Source: Dehalococcoidia bacterium UBA1141 (GTDB taxonomy: Bacteria > Chloroflexota > Dehalococcoidia > Lucifugimonadales > UBA3495). Taken from it: 18,892 nt of DNA. Numbering within the stretch: position 1 is the first letter of the stretch; every line of letters begins with the position of its first letter. The stretch is taken from NCBI GenBank assembly GCA_002311385.1, contig DCAE01000072.1, forward strand, positions 21,778-40,669. Reading direction: 5' to 3'. Positions 7,851-14,984 of this stretch are shown piece after piece. Below the pieces are notes generated by a model. That model ran no database searches, was not told the origin of the DNA, and saw only the letters and a program-made list of their open reading frames with translations. Made by a program: the position numbers and the translations under genes.

Positions 7851-9470
7851 GTGCCCAAGACTGATTACGACTATATAGTCGTCGGAAGCGGTATCGCCGG
7901 GCTTAATGTGGCTCTGTTGGCTCGGGACCACGGCTCGGTGCTGATAATTACCAAAGGCAATATTGACGACTGTAATACCCGCTATGCCCAAGGCGGCATC
8001 GCCGCTGCGGTTGGTCCGGGGGACTCGGTGGAACTCCACCTGCGAGACACGCTGTCCGCCGGCGCGGGTCTGTGTGATACACAAGCGGTGGAGGTTCTGA
8101 CCGCGAACGGACCGGAGCGTGTGAACAATTTGATGCGTTGGGGAGTCGCCTTTGACCGGGAGGTAGGGTCTGGAGAAGGTCCACCGGACGGAGCCCAAAC
8201 GAGCCAGATTGCTTTGGGACGGGAAGGGGCTCACAGCATGGCCCGCATTCTCCATGCTGGCGGTGATGCCACCGGGATGCATATAGAGTTGGCTCTCACC
8301 GAACAGGTCGGCCGCTCAACGCAAAATCAGTCGCCAATCACGGTGCTGGAGCACACTCTAGCTACTGTTCTGATTATCGAAGACGGGCAAGCCAAAGGCT
8401 TGGAGACTATAATCTCCAACACCGGTCAGAAGTGTAGCTTCACCGGGCGCTTCGTGGTCCTAGCCACCGGTGGAGCCGGACAGTTGTTCCGCTACACCAC
8501 AAACCCCAGCGTGGCCACCGGCGACGGCGTGGCTTTGGCCTTTCGCGCTGGCGCACAAATCATGGACATGGAGTTCTACCAGTTCCATCCCACCGCATTC
8601 CGAATGACAGGTTTCGACCCATTCTTGATGTCCGAAGCCATGAGAGGTGAAGGCGCGGTACTCCGCAACCAAGAGGGCTCAGCTTTCATGGCCGACTACC
8701 ATCCCATGGCCGATTTGGCCCCCAGGGATGTGGTTTCCCGTGCCATAGCTGCAGAGATGGAGAAAGCAGGGAGCGATGAGGTTTTATTGGATCTTTCCCA
8801 CCTGCCCTCCCAAGTTATCCTAGGCCGGTTCCCCAACATCCACCATTTCTGCCAAAGCCATGGACTGGACATCACCAAAGATCTCATCCCAGTGGCCCCT
8901 GCGGCCCATTACATGATGGGCGGTATTCGCACCGATACTTGGGGACGTACCAACATCCGCAGCCTCTATTCTTGCGGCGAGTCAGCTTGCGCAGCCGTCC
9001 ACGGTGCCAACCGTTTGGCTAGCAACTCTCTTCTGGATACGCTGGTTTTTGCTCAACGAGTAGTCGATGAAACTCTTGGCTTGGCACCTGCATCGGCCAT
9101 GTATGATGCGGTGAAAGACGACGTGGACGACGCCGGGAACGTTTACGATACCGTACAGTCCAGGCAACTAGTGTGCGCCAGCATGCCGGAGTTAAGCGTT
9201 GAGGCTTTGCAGGACTTGATGTGGCGCAACGTGGGCATCAGCCGCAATGGCACTCGCTTGCTATTGTCGGCCCGCATCCTGAACGCTTGGGAACGTACCA
9301 TGCCAGAGGCCACTGACCTGGCATCCCACACCCTGTCAAACCTGCTGACGGTGGCCCGGCTGATGGTTGAGGGAGCGCTGAAGCGTCAAGAAAGCAGGGG
9401 CGCACACTACCGAATGGACTTTCCTGAAACTTCCGAAAGCTGGCAGAAACATATAATATTGTCCCTATAG
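7851..9470 (+). CDS. nadB: L-aspartate oxidase
   Basis: NadB is a cytoplasmic FAD enzyme that oxidises L-aspartate to iminoaspartate, the first step of de novo NAD synthesis. The 539-residue protein starts with a Rossmann dinucleotide motif GSGIAG (residues 12-17) and continues with RYAQGGIAAAVG, GREGAHSMARILHAGGDATG, the active-site HPTAF segment and APRDVVSRAI. The FAD-binding signature GESACAAVHGANRLASNSLLDTLVFA identifies NadB or its close relatives. The C-terminal helical domain is complete. GTG at 7851 is the first possible start, because an in-frame TAG lies six bases upstream; AAGGGA about twelve bases before it is only a weak ribosome-binding site. Fumarate reductase/succinate dehydrogenase flavoproteins are paralogues, but the nadA/nadC neighbours support NadB. 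Confidence 0.97.
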   Translation: MPKTDYDYIVVGSGIAGLNVALLARDHGSVLIITKGNIDDCNTRYAQGGIAAAVGPGDSVELHLRDTLSAGAGLCDTQAVEVLTANGPERVNNLMRWGVAFDREVGSGEGPPDGAQTSQIALGREGAHSMARILHAGGDATGMHIELALTEQVGRSTQNQSPITVLEHTLATVLIIEDGQAKGLETIISNTGQKCSFTGRFVVLATGGAGQLFRYTTNPSVATGDGVALAFRAGAQIMDMEFYQFHPTAFRMTGFDPFLMSEAMRGEGAVLRNQEGSAFMADYHPMADLAPRDVVSRAIAAEMEKAGSDEVLLDLSHLPSQVILGRFPNIHHFCQSHGLDITKDLIPVAPAAHYMMGGIRTDTWGRTNIRSLYSCGESACAAVHGANRLASNSLLDTLVFAQRVVDETLGLAPASAMYDAVKDDVDDAGNVYDTVQSRQLVCASMPELSVEALQDLMWRNVGISRNGTRLLLSARILNAWERTMPEATDLASHTLSNLLTVARLMVEGALKRQESRGAHYRMDFPETSESWQKHIILSL

Positions 9471-9481
9471 CCAGCTTCAAT

Positions 9482-9515
9482 TGGAATTTCTATCTGGAAT
9501 TTCTATCTGGAATTA
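9482..9515 (+). repeat. 13-bp tandem repeat, about 2.5 copies, between nadB and nadC
   Basis: The unit TGGAATTTCTATC occurs at 9482-9494 and 9495-9507, followed by a partial third copy at 9508-9514. It occupies a third of the 93-base nadB-nadC spacer. Confidence 0.92.
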
Positions 9516-9563
9516 CCCCAGACACATCAACGCCGCCTAAGAACATAGAAAAGAGGAACAAAA

Positions 9564-10418
9564 GTGAGCCAGTTCCCACCGGAAGTCCACCGGCTTATAG
9601 ACTCCGCGCTCTCGGAAGACCAGACCTTTAATGACCCAACCACCCAAGCGTTGGTCCCGCCCGAGATAAGGGGCGTGGGCATGCTCCGGGCTAAGGCCCA
9701 CGGCATATTGGCTGGCGTGGATGTGGCTGCGGCCGTGTTCCAACGGGTGGACGCAGCGCTGGATATGAGAACGCTCATGGCCGACGGCTCGACTCTGGTG
9801 CCCGGCGATGACATTGCCAGCGTGGAGGGACCGGCCGGTAGCATCCTGCGTGCAGAGCGAATAGCACTCAACTTCATGCAGCGGATGAGCGGCATCGCCA
9901 GCGAGACCAACCGGTACGTTCAAGCCGTTCAAGGTTGCCGGTCCCGGATTGTGGATACCAGGAAGACCGCTCCCGGCATGAGGTTTTTGGACAAATACGC
10001 AGTGCGGATGGGTGGCGGCTATAACCACCGGTTAAACCTGGCCGACGGAATATTGATTAAGGACAATCATATTCAGGCCCTACGTTCCCAGGAGTTGAGC
10101 CTGACCGAAATCATCCAGTTGGCCTTAGCCCGGGCTTCTCACACCATCAAAGTGGAGGTGGAAGTGGAAACGTTGGAGGAAACCAAAGAAGCTGTGGAAG
10201 CGGGCGCCCACATCATCATGCTTGATAATATGTCTCCCGACTTGATGCGCCAGGCCATGGAGCTAATCGACGGAAGAGCCGTTGTCGAGGCGTCGGGGGG
10301 CATCACCATGGGCACCGTGCGGGCCGTGGCGGAAACCGGCGTGGACCTAATCTCTATCGGAGGCCTGACCCACTCCCCAACAGCCTTGGATATAAGCCTG
10401 GACTTGGAGTTTAACTAG
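9564..10418 (+). CDS. nadC: nicotinate-nucleotide pyrophosphorylase (quinolinate phosphoribosyltransferase)
   Basis: NadC joins quinolinate to PRPP with loss of CO2 and pyrophosphate, giving nicotinate mononucleotide. At 284 residues it is the normal length. The N-terminal part contains the LRAKAHGILAG strand and the ERIALNFMQRMSGIAS helix. The type II barrel then carries VDTRKTAPGMRFLDKYAV, GGGYNHRLNLADGILIKDNH and VEVEVETLEE with its acidic residues. It ends with IMLDNM, VEASGGI and DLISIGGLTHS, which form the phosphate-binding end. The GTG start at 9564 has GAGGA six bases upstream. It follows nadB by 93 bases on the same strand and is probably co-transcribed with it. No terminator is obvious downstream; repeat DNA begins within about 50 bases. 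Confidence 0.97.
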   Translation: MSQFPPEVHRLIDSALSEDQTFNDPTTQALVPPEIRGVGMLRAKAHGILAGVDVAAAVFQRVDAALDMRTLMADGSTLVPGDDIASVEGPAGSILRAERIALNFMQRMSGIASETNRYVQAVQGCRSRIVDTRKTAPGMRFLDKYAVRMGGGYNHRLNLADGILIKDNHIQALRSQELSLTEIIQLALARASHTIKVEVEVETLEETKEAVEAGAHIIMLDNMSPDLMRQAMELIDGRAVVEASGGITMGTVRAVAETGVDLISIGGLTHSPTALDISLDLEFN

Positions 10419-10450
10419 GCTGTGACGAAACGGGCATTTGCAAAACCTGT

Positions 10451-10710
10451 TCACCCCCACTCTAACTCTCCCCCTTCAATGGGGAGAAGACAAGTCCCTT
10501 CCCACCTTGCGGGGCCATGCCTTAAATCTGTCATTCTGAGTGAAGCGAAGAATCTTTACATCTTGGACATGAGATTCTTCGTCGCTCCGCTCCTCAGAAT
10601 GACGTTGTGAGGGACATTTTGACATTGCGAGGGAGATTTTAGGAACAAACCCGTTCGAGGGGTAGAGGAAAAGTCCCTTCCCACCTTGCGGGGGAAGGTT
10701 AGGATGGGGG
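10451..10710. repeat. composite repeat region after nadC
   Basis: This gene-free stretch holds three kinds of repeat. A perfect 23-bp direct repeat lies at 10492-10514 and 10671-10693, beginning AAGTCCCTTCCCACC. A 74-nt palindromic element lies at 10530-10603 (listed separately). A 20-bp tandem pair lies at 10601-10620 and 10621-10640 with 17 of 20 identical. A CTCCCC/GGGGAG hairpin lies near 10470. On the minus strand one frame reads NPHPNLPPQGGKG, a peptide typically produced by such interspersed repeats, not a gene. Confidence 0.85.
10530..10603. repeat. 74-nt palindromic interspersed element, copy 1
   Basis: The ends form an 11-bp perfect inverted repeat (GTCATTCTGAG with CTCAGAATGAC) and an inner 9-bp pair (GAAGAATCT with AGATTCTTC) separated by an asymmetric bulge. 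It would fold into a long hairpin. Copy 2 at 12573-12646 is 66 of 74 identical and the same length. It looks like a REP- or MITE-like family; no transposase is linked to it here. Confidence 0.88.
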
Positions 10711-10779
10711 TTCGTGCTCCACAGCAATTTGTCCAATTATCAATCATGCTCACAAATTTAACGAACCTAGAAGGAAACC

Positions 10780-11313
10780 GTGGCGATAGCACCCATGGCA
10801 CCGCTGTTGACGGCTCACGAGCGCAATTGGGATATGATCGAGTAGGCATTGGAGGGAATGGACGATGAGACCATGAACCGCCAGCCCTCGGAACAGTGCA
10901 ACTCCATATCCTGGCTTCTATGGCATATGAGCCGAGTTCTGGAGACGGTGGTTCACAGCCGGTCACAGAACCTTCCCCAACTCTGGGTCATTGATGGCTG
11001 GCACAAAAAATTTGGCATGAGCGATGACCCAGAGGACCGGGGAGTGGGTTGGACGGCCGCCCAAGTCGCCAGTTGGACGCCGCCTTCCAAAGAGGTCCAA
11101 ATGGCTTACTATCTGGTGGTGAAAGAGGCGACCAAGTACTTTCTGACCAACGCCACACCGGCTGTGTTGGAGAAAGAATCGGTATTCCCTCCGGTGGCGG
11201 AGCCCCGTTCCGCCGCCCTTGCCATGGGTCAAGTGACCTGGGACGCCATCGCCCACGGTGGTCAGATTGCTTATCTGCGAGGGTTGTACCGGGGAATGGG
11301 CTGGCACCGCTAG
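10780..11313 (+). pseudogene. DinB-family protein interrupted by an in-frame TAG
   Basis: DinB-fold proteins are four-helix bundles with a metal site of three His, many acting as thiol-dependent transferases. The segment after the stop reads EGMDDETMNRQP, then SISWLLWHMSR with the first metal His, a DGWHKKFGM segment, and AHGGQIAYLRGLYRGMGW with the last His, all family-typical. The normal start is upstream. GTG at 10780 has AAGGA just before it and gives MAIAPMAPLLTAHERNWDMIE, which is the expected first helix. Codon 22 of that frame is TAG (10843-10845) and the frame then continues without a shift. Either the gene is inactivated, the base is a sequence error, or a shortened protein starts at TTG 10849 or ATG 10858. 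Those internal starts lack a well-spaced ribosome-binding site and would lose the first helix. Confidence 0.75.
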
Positions 11314-11352
11314 ACCTGAATAAAGCAGGGCTGTATCGGCGTAAAATTCGGG

Positions 11353-11820
11353 CTAAGCCCTCCGGGGACGTTGACTGTCGGCGCTATCCAGCATGATGGT
11401 CACCGGCCCGTCGTTCTGCAGCCGCACTTGCATATACTCTTGGAACCGGCCAGTCTCTACTTTCAGGCCGGATAGCCGGAACTGTTCCACGGCATACTCG
11501 TAAAGGCGATTGGCGTCACCGGGGGGCGCAGCTTGGTTGAAGTCGGGCCGCCGGCCTTTTCTGGTATCGGCATATAACGTGAATTGACTGACAATCAAAA
11601 ACTCCGCCCCTACATCAAGGGCGGAGCAATCAAACCGGTCATTGTTTTCGCCAGCGAAAATTCTCAGGTTTAGGATTTTTCCCGTGAGATATTTGGCGTC
11701 AGCTTCTTGGTCTTCTCTCCCAACGCCTAGAAGCACCAACAGTCCCTTGCCGATTTTGCCAACATCGTGGCCGTCAATCTGGACTGACGCTTCAACTACT
11801 CGCTGGACTATCGCCCTCAA
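11353..11820 (-). CDS. dtd: D-aminoacyl-tRNA deacylase
   Basis: Dtd hydrolyses D-amino acids (and glycine mischarged on tRNA-Ala) from tRNA as a homodimer. The 155-residue length is normal. It starts MRAIVQRVVEASVQ, the usual Dtd N-terminus, and has both active-site motifs: SQFTLYAD near residue 78, with the catalytic Thr region, and NDGPVTIMLDS near 136, whose Gly-Pro dipeptide enforces chirality. The LRIFAGENN segment and GRRPDFNQAAPP loop also fit. The C-terminal tail after LDS is slightly longer than usual. It converges with the DinB gene (stops 40 bases apart) and lies 87 bases downstream of fmdB on the same strand, so fmdB-dtd may form a small transcription unit. Confidence 0.96.
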   Translation of the reverse strand: MRAIVQRVVEASVQIDGHDVGKIGKGLLVLLGVGREDQEADAKYLTGKILNLRIFAGENNDRFDCSALDVGAEFLIVSQFTLYADTRKGRRPDFNQAAPPGDANRLYEYAVEQFRLSGLKVETGRFQEYMQVRLQNDGPVTIMLDSADSQRPRRA

Positions 11821-11907
11821 AATCCCACCGTGCGCATAGCGTTAAGACAACGGGCCCGCAGTCACGCGTAGTTTGGCACGCGTCGTTTGGAAAGTAGCAA
11901 TCAGCGG

Positions 11908-12306
11908 TTAGGTGGAACTGGTGGAGTCGCTTGTGGCCTTAGTTGCTGGCTCACTCTTGCTTTCCGAACCACTGGAAGACGAACCACCAGAGCCCGAATT
12001 ACCGGAAGACGAACTGCTGGCCGTCGACTCGGTGGAAGTGGACTCCTTGCTGCCTGAAGAGCTGGTCTCATCGGACTTGGGCTTACTTTCCGACGAGTCC
12101 TTTGATCCGTTTTCCGCTGGTCGCTTGGGTCGTCCATAATCGGTGGTATAGAATCCAGAGCCTTTATAGATGACCGGAACGGCGTGGAACACCCTTTGAC
12201 CGGCGCCGGAGCATTCGGGGCAAACGCCTTTTCCTGCCTCAGCGAAGGTCTGGCGTAATTCAAATTCTGTTTTGCAGTCGACACACTTGTAATCGTAACG
12301 TGGCAC
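11908..12306 (-). CDS. FmdB-family zinc ribbon protein with a serine-rich tail
   Basis: The first 60 residues are a typical FmdB-type putative regulatory zinc ribbon (CxxC_CxxC_SSSS family). It begins PRYDYKCVDC, with Zn ligands C8, C11, C29 and C32, followed by HAVPVIYKGSGFYTTDYG. The exact role is unknown for the family; members are small cytoplasmic proteins, some named after formamidase regulation. I chose the GTG at 12306 because AGGAGG lies six bases upstream and the protein then starts as its relatives do; the upstream in-frame ATG at 12390 would add 28 unrelated residues. From about residue 60 to 132 the chain is low-complexity Ser/Gly/Glu/Lys, longer than most family tails. It may be co-transcribed with dtd. 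Confidence 0.9.
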   Translation of the reverse strand: MPRYDYKCVDCKTEFELRQTFAEAGKGVCPECSGAGQRVFHAVPVIYKGSGFYTTDYGRPKRPAENGSKDSSESKPKSDETSSSGSKESTSTESTASSSSSGNSGSGGSSSSGSESKSEPATKATSDSTSST

Positions 12307-12390
12307 CAATACCCTCCTGGGTAAGAATATCGAAGGGCTACGAATATCTACTATCGACCTTCGACAACTAATACAATGTACCAGCGCCAA

Positions 12391-12697
12391 TTTGGGCTGT
12401 CAATGTGACTGAGTCCTGGCTTGGGCTATTACGTCGAATTATTAACATACCCGCCCAACGACTTTTTACCGAATAACGAAACCCATCACCGTCATCGAAC
12501 CTGCTTTGACGGGCCAGTTGGATAAGCTGGACTGGGGCGATGCGGGGTTGCCCCATAAGTCCCTTTCCCAATGTCATTCTGAGTGAAGAGAAGAATCTTT
12601 ACGTCTGAGCCATGAGATTCTTCGTCGCTTCACTCCTCAGGATGACAGTTTTGAGGCAAAGTTGGGCGTAAGAAAGGAGAGTAATTTTGAGGGGATT
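12391..12697. other. gene-free spacer between fmdB and the MmgE/PrpD gene
   Basis: I see no convincing gene. The stretch contains repeat copy 2 (12573-12646), preceded by a degenerate version of the AAGTCCCTTCCCA sequence that also accompanies copy 1. A minus-strand open frame at 12368-12577 has no recognisable features. Promoters for the two divergent genes are expected here, but none stands out. Confidence 0.5.
12573..12646. repeat. 74-nt palindromic interspersed element, copy 2
   Basis: Same length and orientation as copy 1, with 66 of 74 positions identical. The outer inverted repeat is kept, with one change (CTCAGGATGAC) that still allows a G-U pair. It lies about 50 bases before the MmgE/PrpD start. 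Confidence 0.88.
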
Positions 12698-14080
12698 ATG
12701 GTAGATGACCCGGCTTTAATATTGGCCAGACACGTTTGGAACACGGGGTTTGAGCAACTACCGGAGGAAGCGGTGGTGGCCGCCAAACGGGATATCCTGG
12801 ACACCCTTGGGGCAGCAATCGCTGGCAGCGGCGCTCCGGGTATTGGTGAACTCACCAAGCTGGCTCGGCGATGGGGTGGCCTGGAAGAGAGCAGCCTGTT
12901 GGTGCTAGGTGGAAAATTGCCAGCGCCTCAGGCGGCTTTGATTAACGCAACTATGGGCCATGCTCTGGATTTCGACGATACATTCGACCGGGCCGGTCAC
13001 ATCCATCCCGGGACCTCGGTACTGGCGGCAAGTCTCGCCGCTGCCGAATCCGTCGGGAAAGTATCCGGCCGGGAGTTCTTGGTGGCGGTTACTCTGGGAT
13101 TGGACGTTTCCTGCCGGTTGGCCTTGGCCGCACCGGTAGACCGAGGTTGGCACCGAACCGCAGCCTTTGGAGTTTTTGGAGCTACCGTCGCCGCCGGGAA
13201 ACTCGTGAGATTGAGCGAAAAAGAACTGGTCAATGCCTTTGGCATTGCTTACAGCCAAGCAGCGGGGAACCGGCAGTGCATCGTTGATGGAGCGCTTACC
13301 AAGCGCTTTCAAGCGGGCCAAGCAGCCCATGCCGGGGTCTTGGCCGTAGCATTGGCCAAAGAAGGTTTCACCGGCGCCAAGGACGTTTTCACCGGTCAAT
13401 TCGGGTTCTTTCCCATGTATGCTCCAGAAGGCTACGACCCAACTGGCATTGAAGAAGACTTGGGGACGATTTTTCGGTGTGTAGAGCTTAGCTTCAAGCC
13501 CTACCCGTGTGGTCGGCCCACCCATGCTCTCATTGACGCCGCCGTGGCTTTGCATCAGGAACTGGAACTTGCCCAGTTCCCGCCATCTTGGGCCAAAATT
13601 TCAGTGAATGAGGCCGTCTTCCAGGCTCAGTTTTCTCGGGCCCAGTTCTCCACGGAGGGTAGCAACCGGAGACCGGCATCCCAAGTGGAAGCCCAGTTTA
13701 GCCTGCCTTATCTCATCTCCACTGCCCTTTGCCTTGGAAATGTCGGCATAGGCGATGTGACTGTCATGGACAATCCCCAGGTATTAGCTCTGTCCGATTC
13801 CATGGAAGGTGAGTCTCAGGCTGGCGTGAGCGCTGGTAGAGGATCTGTGGAGGTTGGAAGGGCCGATGGGCGCTCCAGCATGAGAGAAGCGACGACGCCC
13901 TCCGGAGCGCCGGATAAACCCCTGACAAATTCCCAACTTGAGGCTAAATTCAGGGACTGCGCCACCCACGCTGCCACCAACATCTCGGAGCGAGAGGTCG
14001 GTCGGGCTTTGGATTTTGTCAATGGATTGGACAAAGAGGAAGATGCCACCAAGCTGATTGAGTTGGTGAGGGGGGATTAA
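12698..14080 (+). CDS. MmgE/PrpD family protein
   Basis: The MmgE/PrpD family includes 2-methylcitrate dehydratase, cis-aconitate decarboxylase and many uncharacterised members. Typical segments are KRDILDTLGAAIAGS near residue 30, NATMGHALDFDDTFDRAGHIHPGTSVLAASLA near 85-117, the RLALAAPVDRGWHRTAAFGVFGA region near 140, KRFQAGQAAHAGV near 205 and FKPYPCGRPTHALIDA near 265. The HALDFDDT and HPG motifs belong to the active-site side. The ATG at 12698 gives 460 residues, the family's usual size; a GAGGGG lies only three bases before it, so the start is not certain, and an in-frame TTG at 12662 is possible. There is no methylcitrate cycle neighbour (prpB, prpC), so calling it PrpD would go too far. 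Confidence 0.9.
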   Translation: MVDDPALILARHVWNTGFEQLPEEAVVAAKRDILDTLGAAIAGSGAPGIGELTKLARRWGGLEESSLLVLGGKLPAPQAALINATMGHALDFDDTFDRAGHIHPGTSVLAASLAAAESVGKVSGREFLVAVTLGLDVSCRLALAAPVDRGWHRTAAFGVFGATVAAGKLVRLSEKELVNAFGIAYSQAAGNRQCIVDGALTKRFQAGQAAHAGVLAVALAKEGFTGAKDVFTGQFGFFPMYAPEGYDPTGIEEDLGTIFRCVELSFKPYPCGRPTHALIDAAVALHQELELAQFPPSWAKISVNEAVFQAQFSRAQFSTEGSNRRPASQVEAQFSLPYLISTALCLGNVGIGDVTVMDNPQVLALSDSMEGESQAGVSAGRGSVEVGRADGRSSMREATTPSGAPDKPLTNSQLEAKFRDCATHAATNISEREVGRALDFVNGLDKEEDATKLIELVRGD

Positions 14081-14167
14081 GGTCGGTGACCTAGCCGGCG
14101 ACCGCCAAGTACCGCATCAAGTTGCGAATGAATCAGAGCACAACAAGCGGTATAAATAACCGGGAAT

Positions 14168-14207
14168 AAGAAAACCGGCGTTTTGTAAAACGCCGGTTCT
14201 TATTTTC
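14168..14207. terminator. bidirectional hairpin terminator
   Basis: A 12-bp perfect inverted repeat (14173-14184 with 14187-14198) with a tight loop is flanked by T-rich sequence on the plus side and the complement of A-rich sequence on the minus side. It lies between the convergent MmgE/PrpD and rpsU genes. Confidence 0.85.
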
Positions 14208-14255
14208 AATCAGGAAAGCCGCGACCGGGATTAAATACTTGAGTTACGCTGGTAC

Positions 14256-14444
14256 CTAGCGCCGGTTCTGGCGGCGGCGGCGGCGGGCGGCTCGTTGAGC
14301 GGCTAGCCTCTCCTTCTGTGCCTTGGACCGGAAAAACCTGCGGTCTTTCAACTCTCTCAGAATGCCTGAGTGCTGCACCGAGGCTCGGAAACGGTTCACC
14401 AGACTCTCGGGAGTTTCGCCCTCCCTAGGGGTAACGTATGCCAT
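14256..14444 (-). CDS. rpsU: small ribosomal subunit protein bS21
   Basis: This 62-residue basic protein belongs to the bS21 family, which binds the 30S subunit near the mRNA exit and the anti-Shine-Dalgarno end of 16S rRNA. The core EGETPESLVNRFRASVQHSGILRELKDRRFF and the alternating Lys/Arg C-terminal tail (AARRRRRQNRR) are characteristic. The ATG at 14444 has AAGGAG seven bases upstream. It is monocistronic as far as can be seen, ending at the shared hairpin at 14168-14207. Confidence 0.96.
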   Translation of the reverse strand: MAYVTPREGETPESLVNRFRASVQHSGILRELKDRRFFRSKAQKERLAAQRAARRRRRQNRR

Positions 14445-14626
14445 TGATCGCTCCTTGGCGTCAATTCTTATCCAGAAACCAATCTTTTAGCCAATTTAAC
14501 ATACAAGGCCGTTCCCAGCAACCAGCGTGGTTCTTTAGTTGTTCGCATTATTCACGATTGAGGGCGAAAATCATAGTGTCCTAGCAGATCAGAGAGGGCG
14601 CATGGCCGAAAACAGAATCAGCCAAA

Positions 14627-14935
14627 TCAATTGCGGGAGATGACCGAACCCATCCCCTGGGTTTGCTCGCTGACCAAGAAGGTTGCCGTATCCTGGCCAT
14701 AGGCGGTTTCTAGGTCGGCATCGAACCGCTGGCCACCCAAGGAACCGATTATTTCATACCGCATCTCGGTGCGTAGCCTGCCGTCGAAGCCGCCGCCCTT
14801 AACCTGTCTCTCCTCTTCTCCCGCCAAGAACATCTCCACCGCTTGAAGCATCAAGTCATGTAGACCGTCAGCGTCTAGATGGGAGGCAGCGCGCAAGAAT
14901 ACATACCCCCAACGAATTCCTTTGTGTTCCAGCAT
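14627..14935 (-). CDS. conserved-looking protein of unknown function, 102 residues
   Basis: I do not recognise this family. The ATG at 14935 has TAGGAGTG about ten bases upstream, a good ribosome-binding site. The product is soluble and acidic, with no signal peptide or membrane segment. It appears to start with a helix-rich part (DADGLHDLMLQAVEMFLAGEEE), followed by alternating hydrophobic strands (TEMRYEIIGSLGG, TATFLVSEQT). It begins 49 bases after the HAD gene stop on the same strand, so the two may be co-transcribed, which is the only functional hint. Real coding is supported by the ribosome-binding site, the operon-like spacing and balanced composition. Confidence 0.6.
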   Translation of the reverse strand: MLEHKGIRWGYVFLRAASHLDADGLHDLMLQAVEMFLAGEEERQVKGGGFDGRLRTEMRYEIIGSLGGQRFDADLETAYGQDTATFLVSEQTQGMGSVISRN

Positions 14936-14984
14936 TAATCGCGCGCACTCCTAGAAGGTTTGTTGGGGAGCAGATCCATTGATT

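Noticed and set aside
10451..10710. Clustered repeats considered as a CRISPR array
   Set aside because: Repeat lengths differ, spacing is irregular, there are only two copies of each unit, and no cas gene is present.
10476..10966. Minus-strand frames with NPHPNLPPQGGKG-like peptides
   Set aside because: These peptides are translations of interspersed repeats, which often cause false gene calls.
12368..12577. 69-codon minus-strand frame upstream of fmdB
   Set aside because: It has no domain features and no clear ribosome-binding site, and its 5' end reaches into the repeat element.
12905..13555. 216-codon minus-strand frame inside the MmgE/PrpD gene
   Set aside because: It is antisense to a complete family member and its composition looks like a shadow of the real gene.
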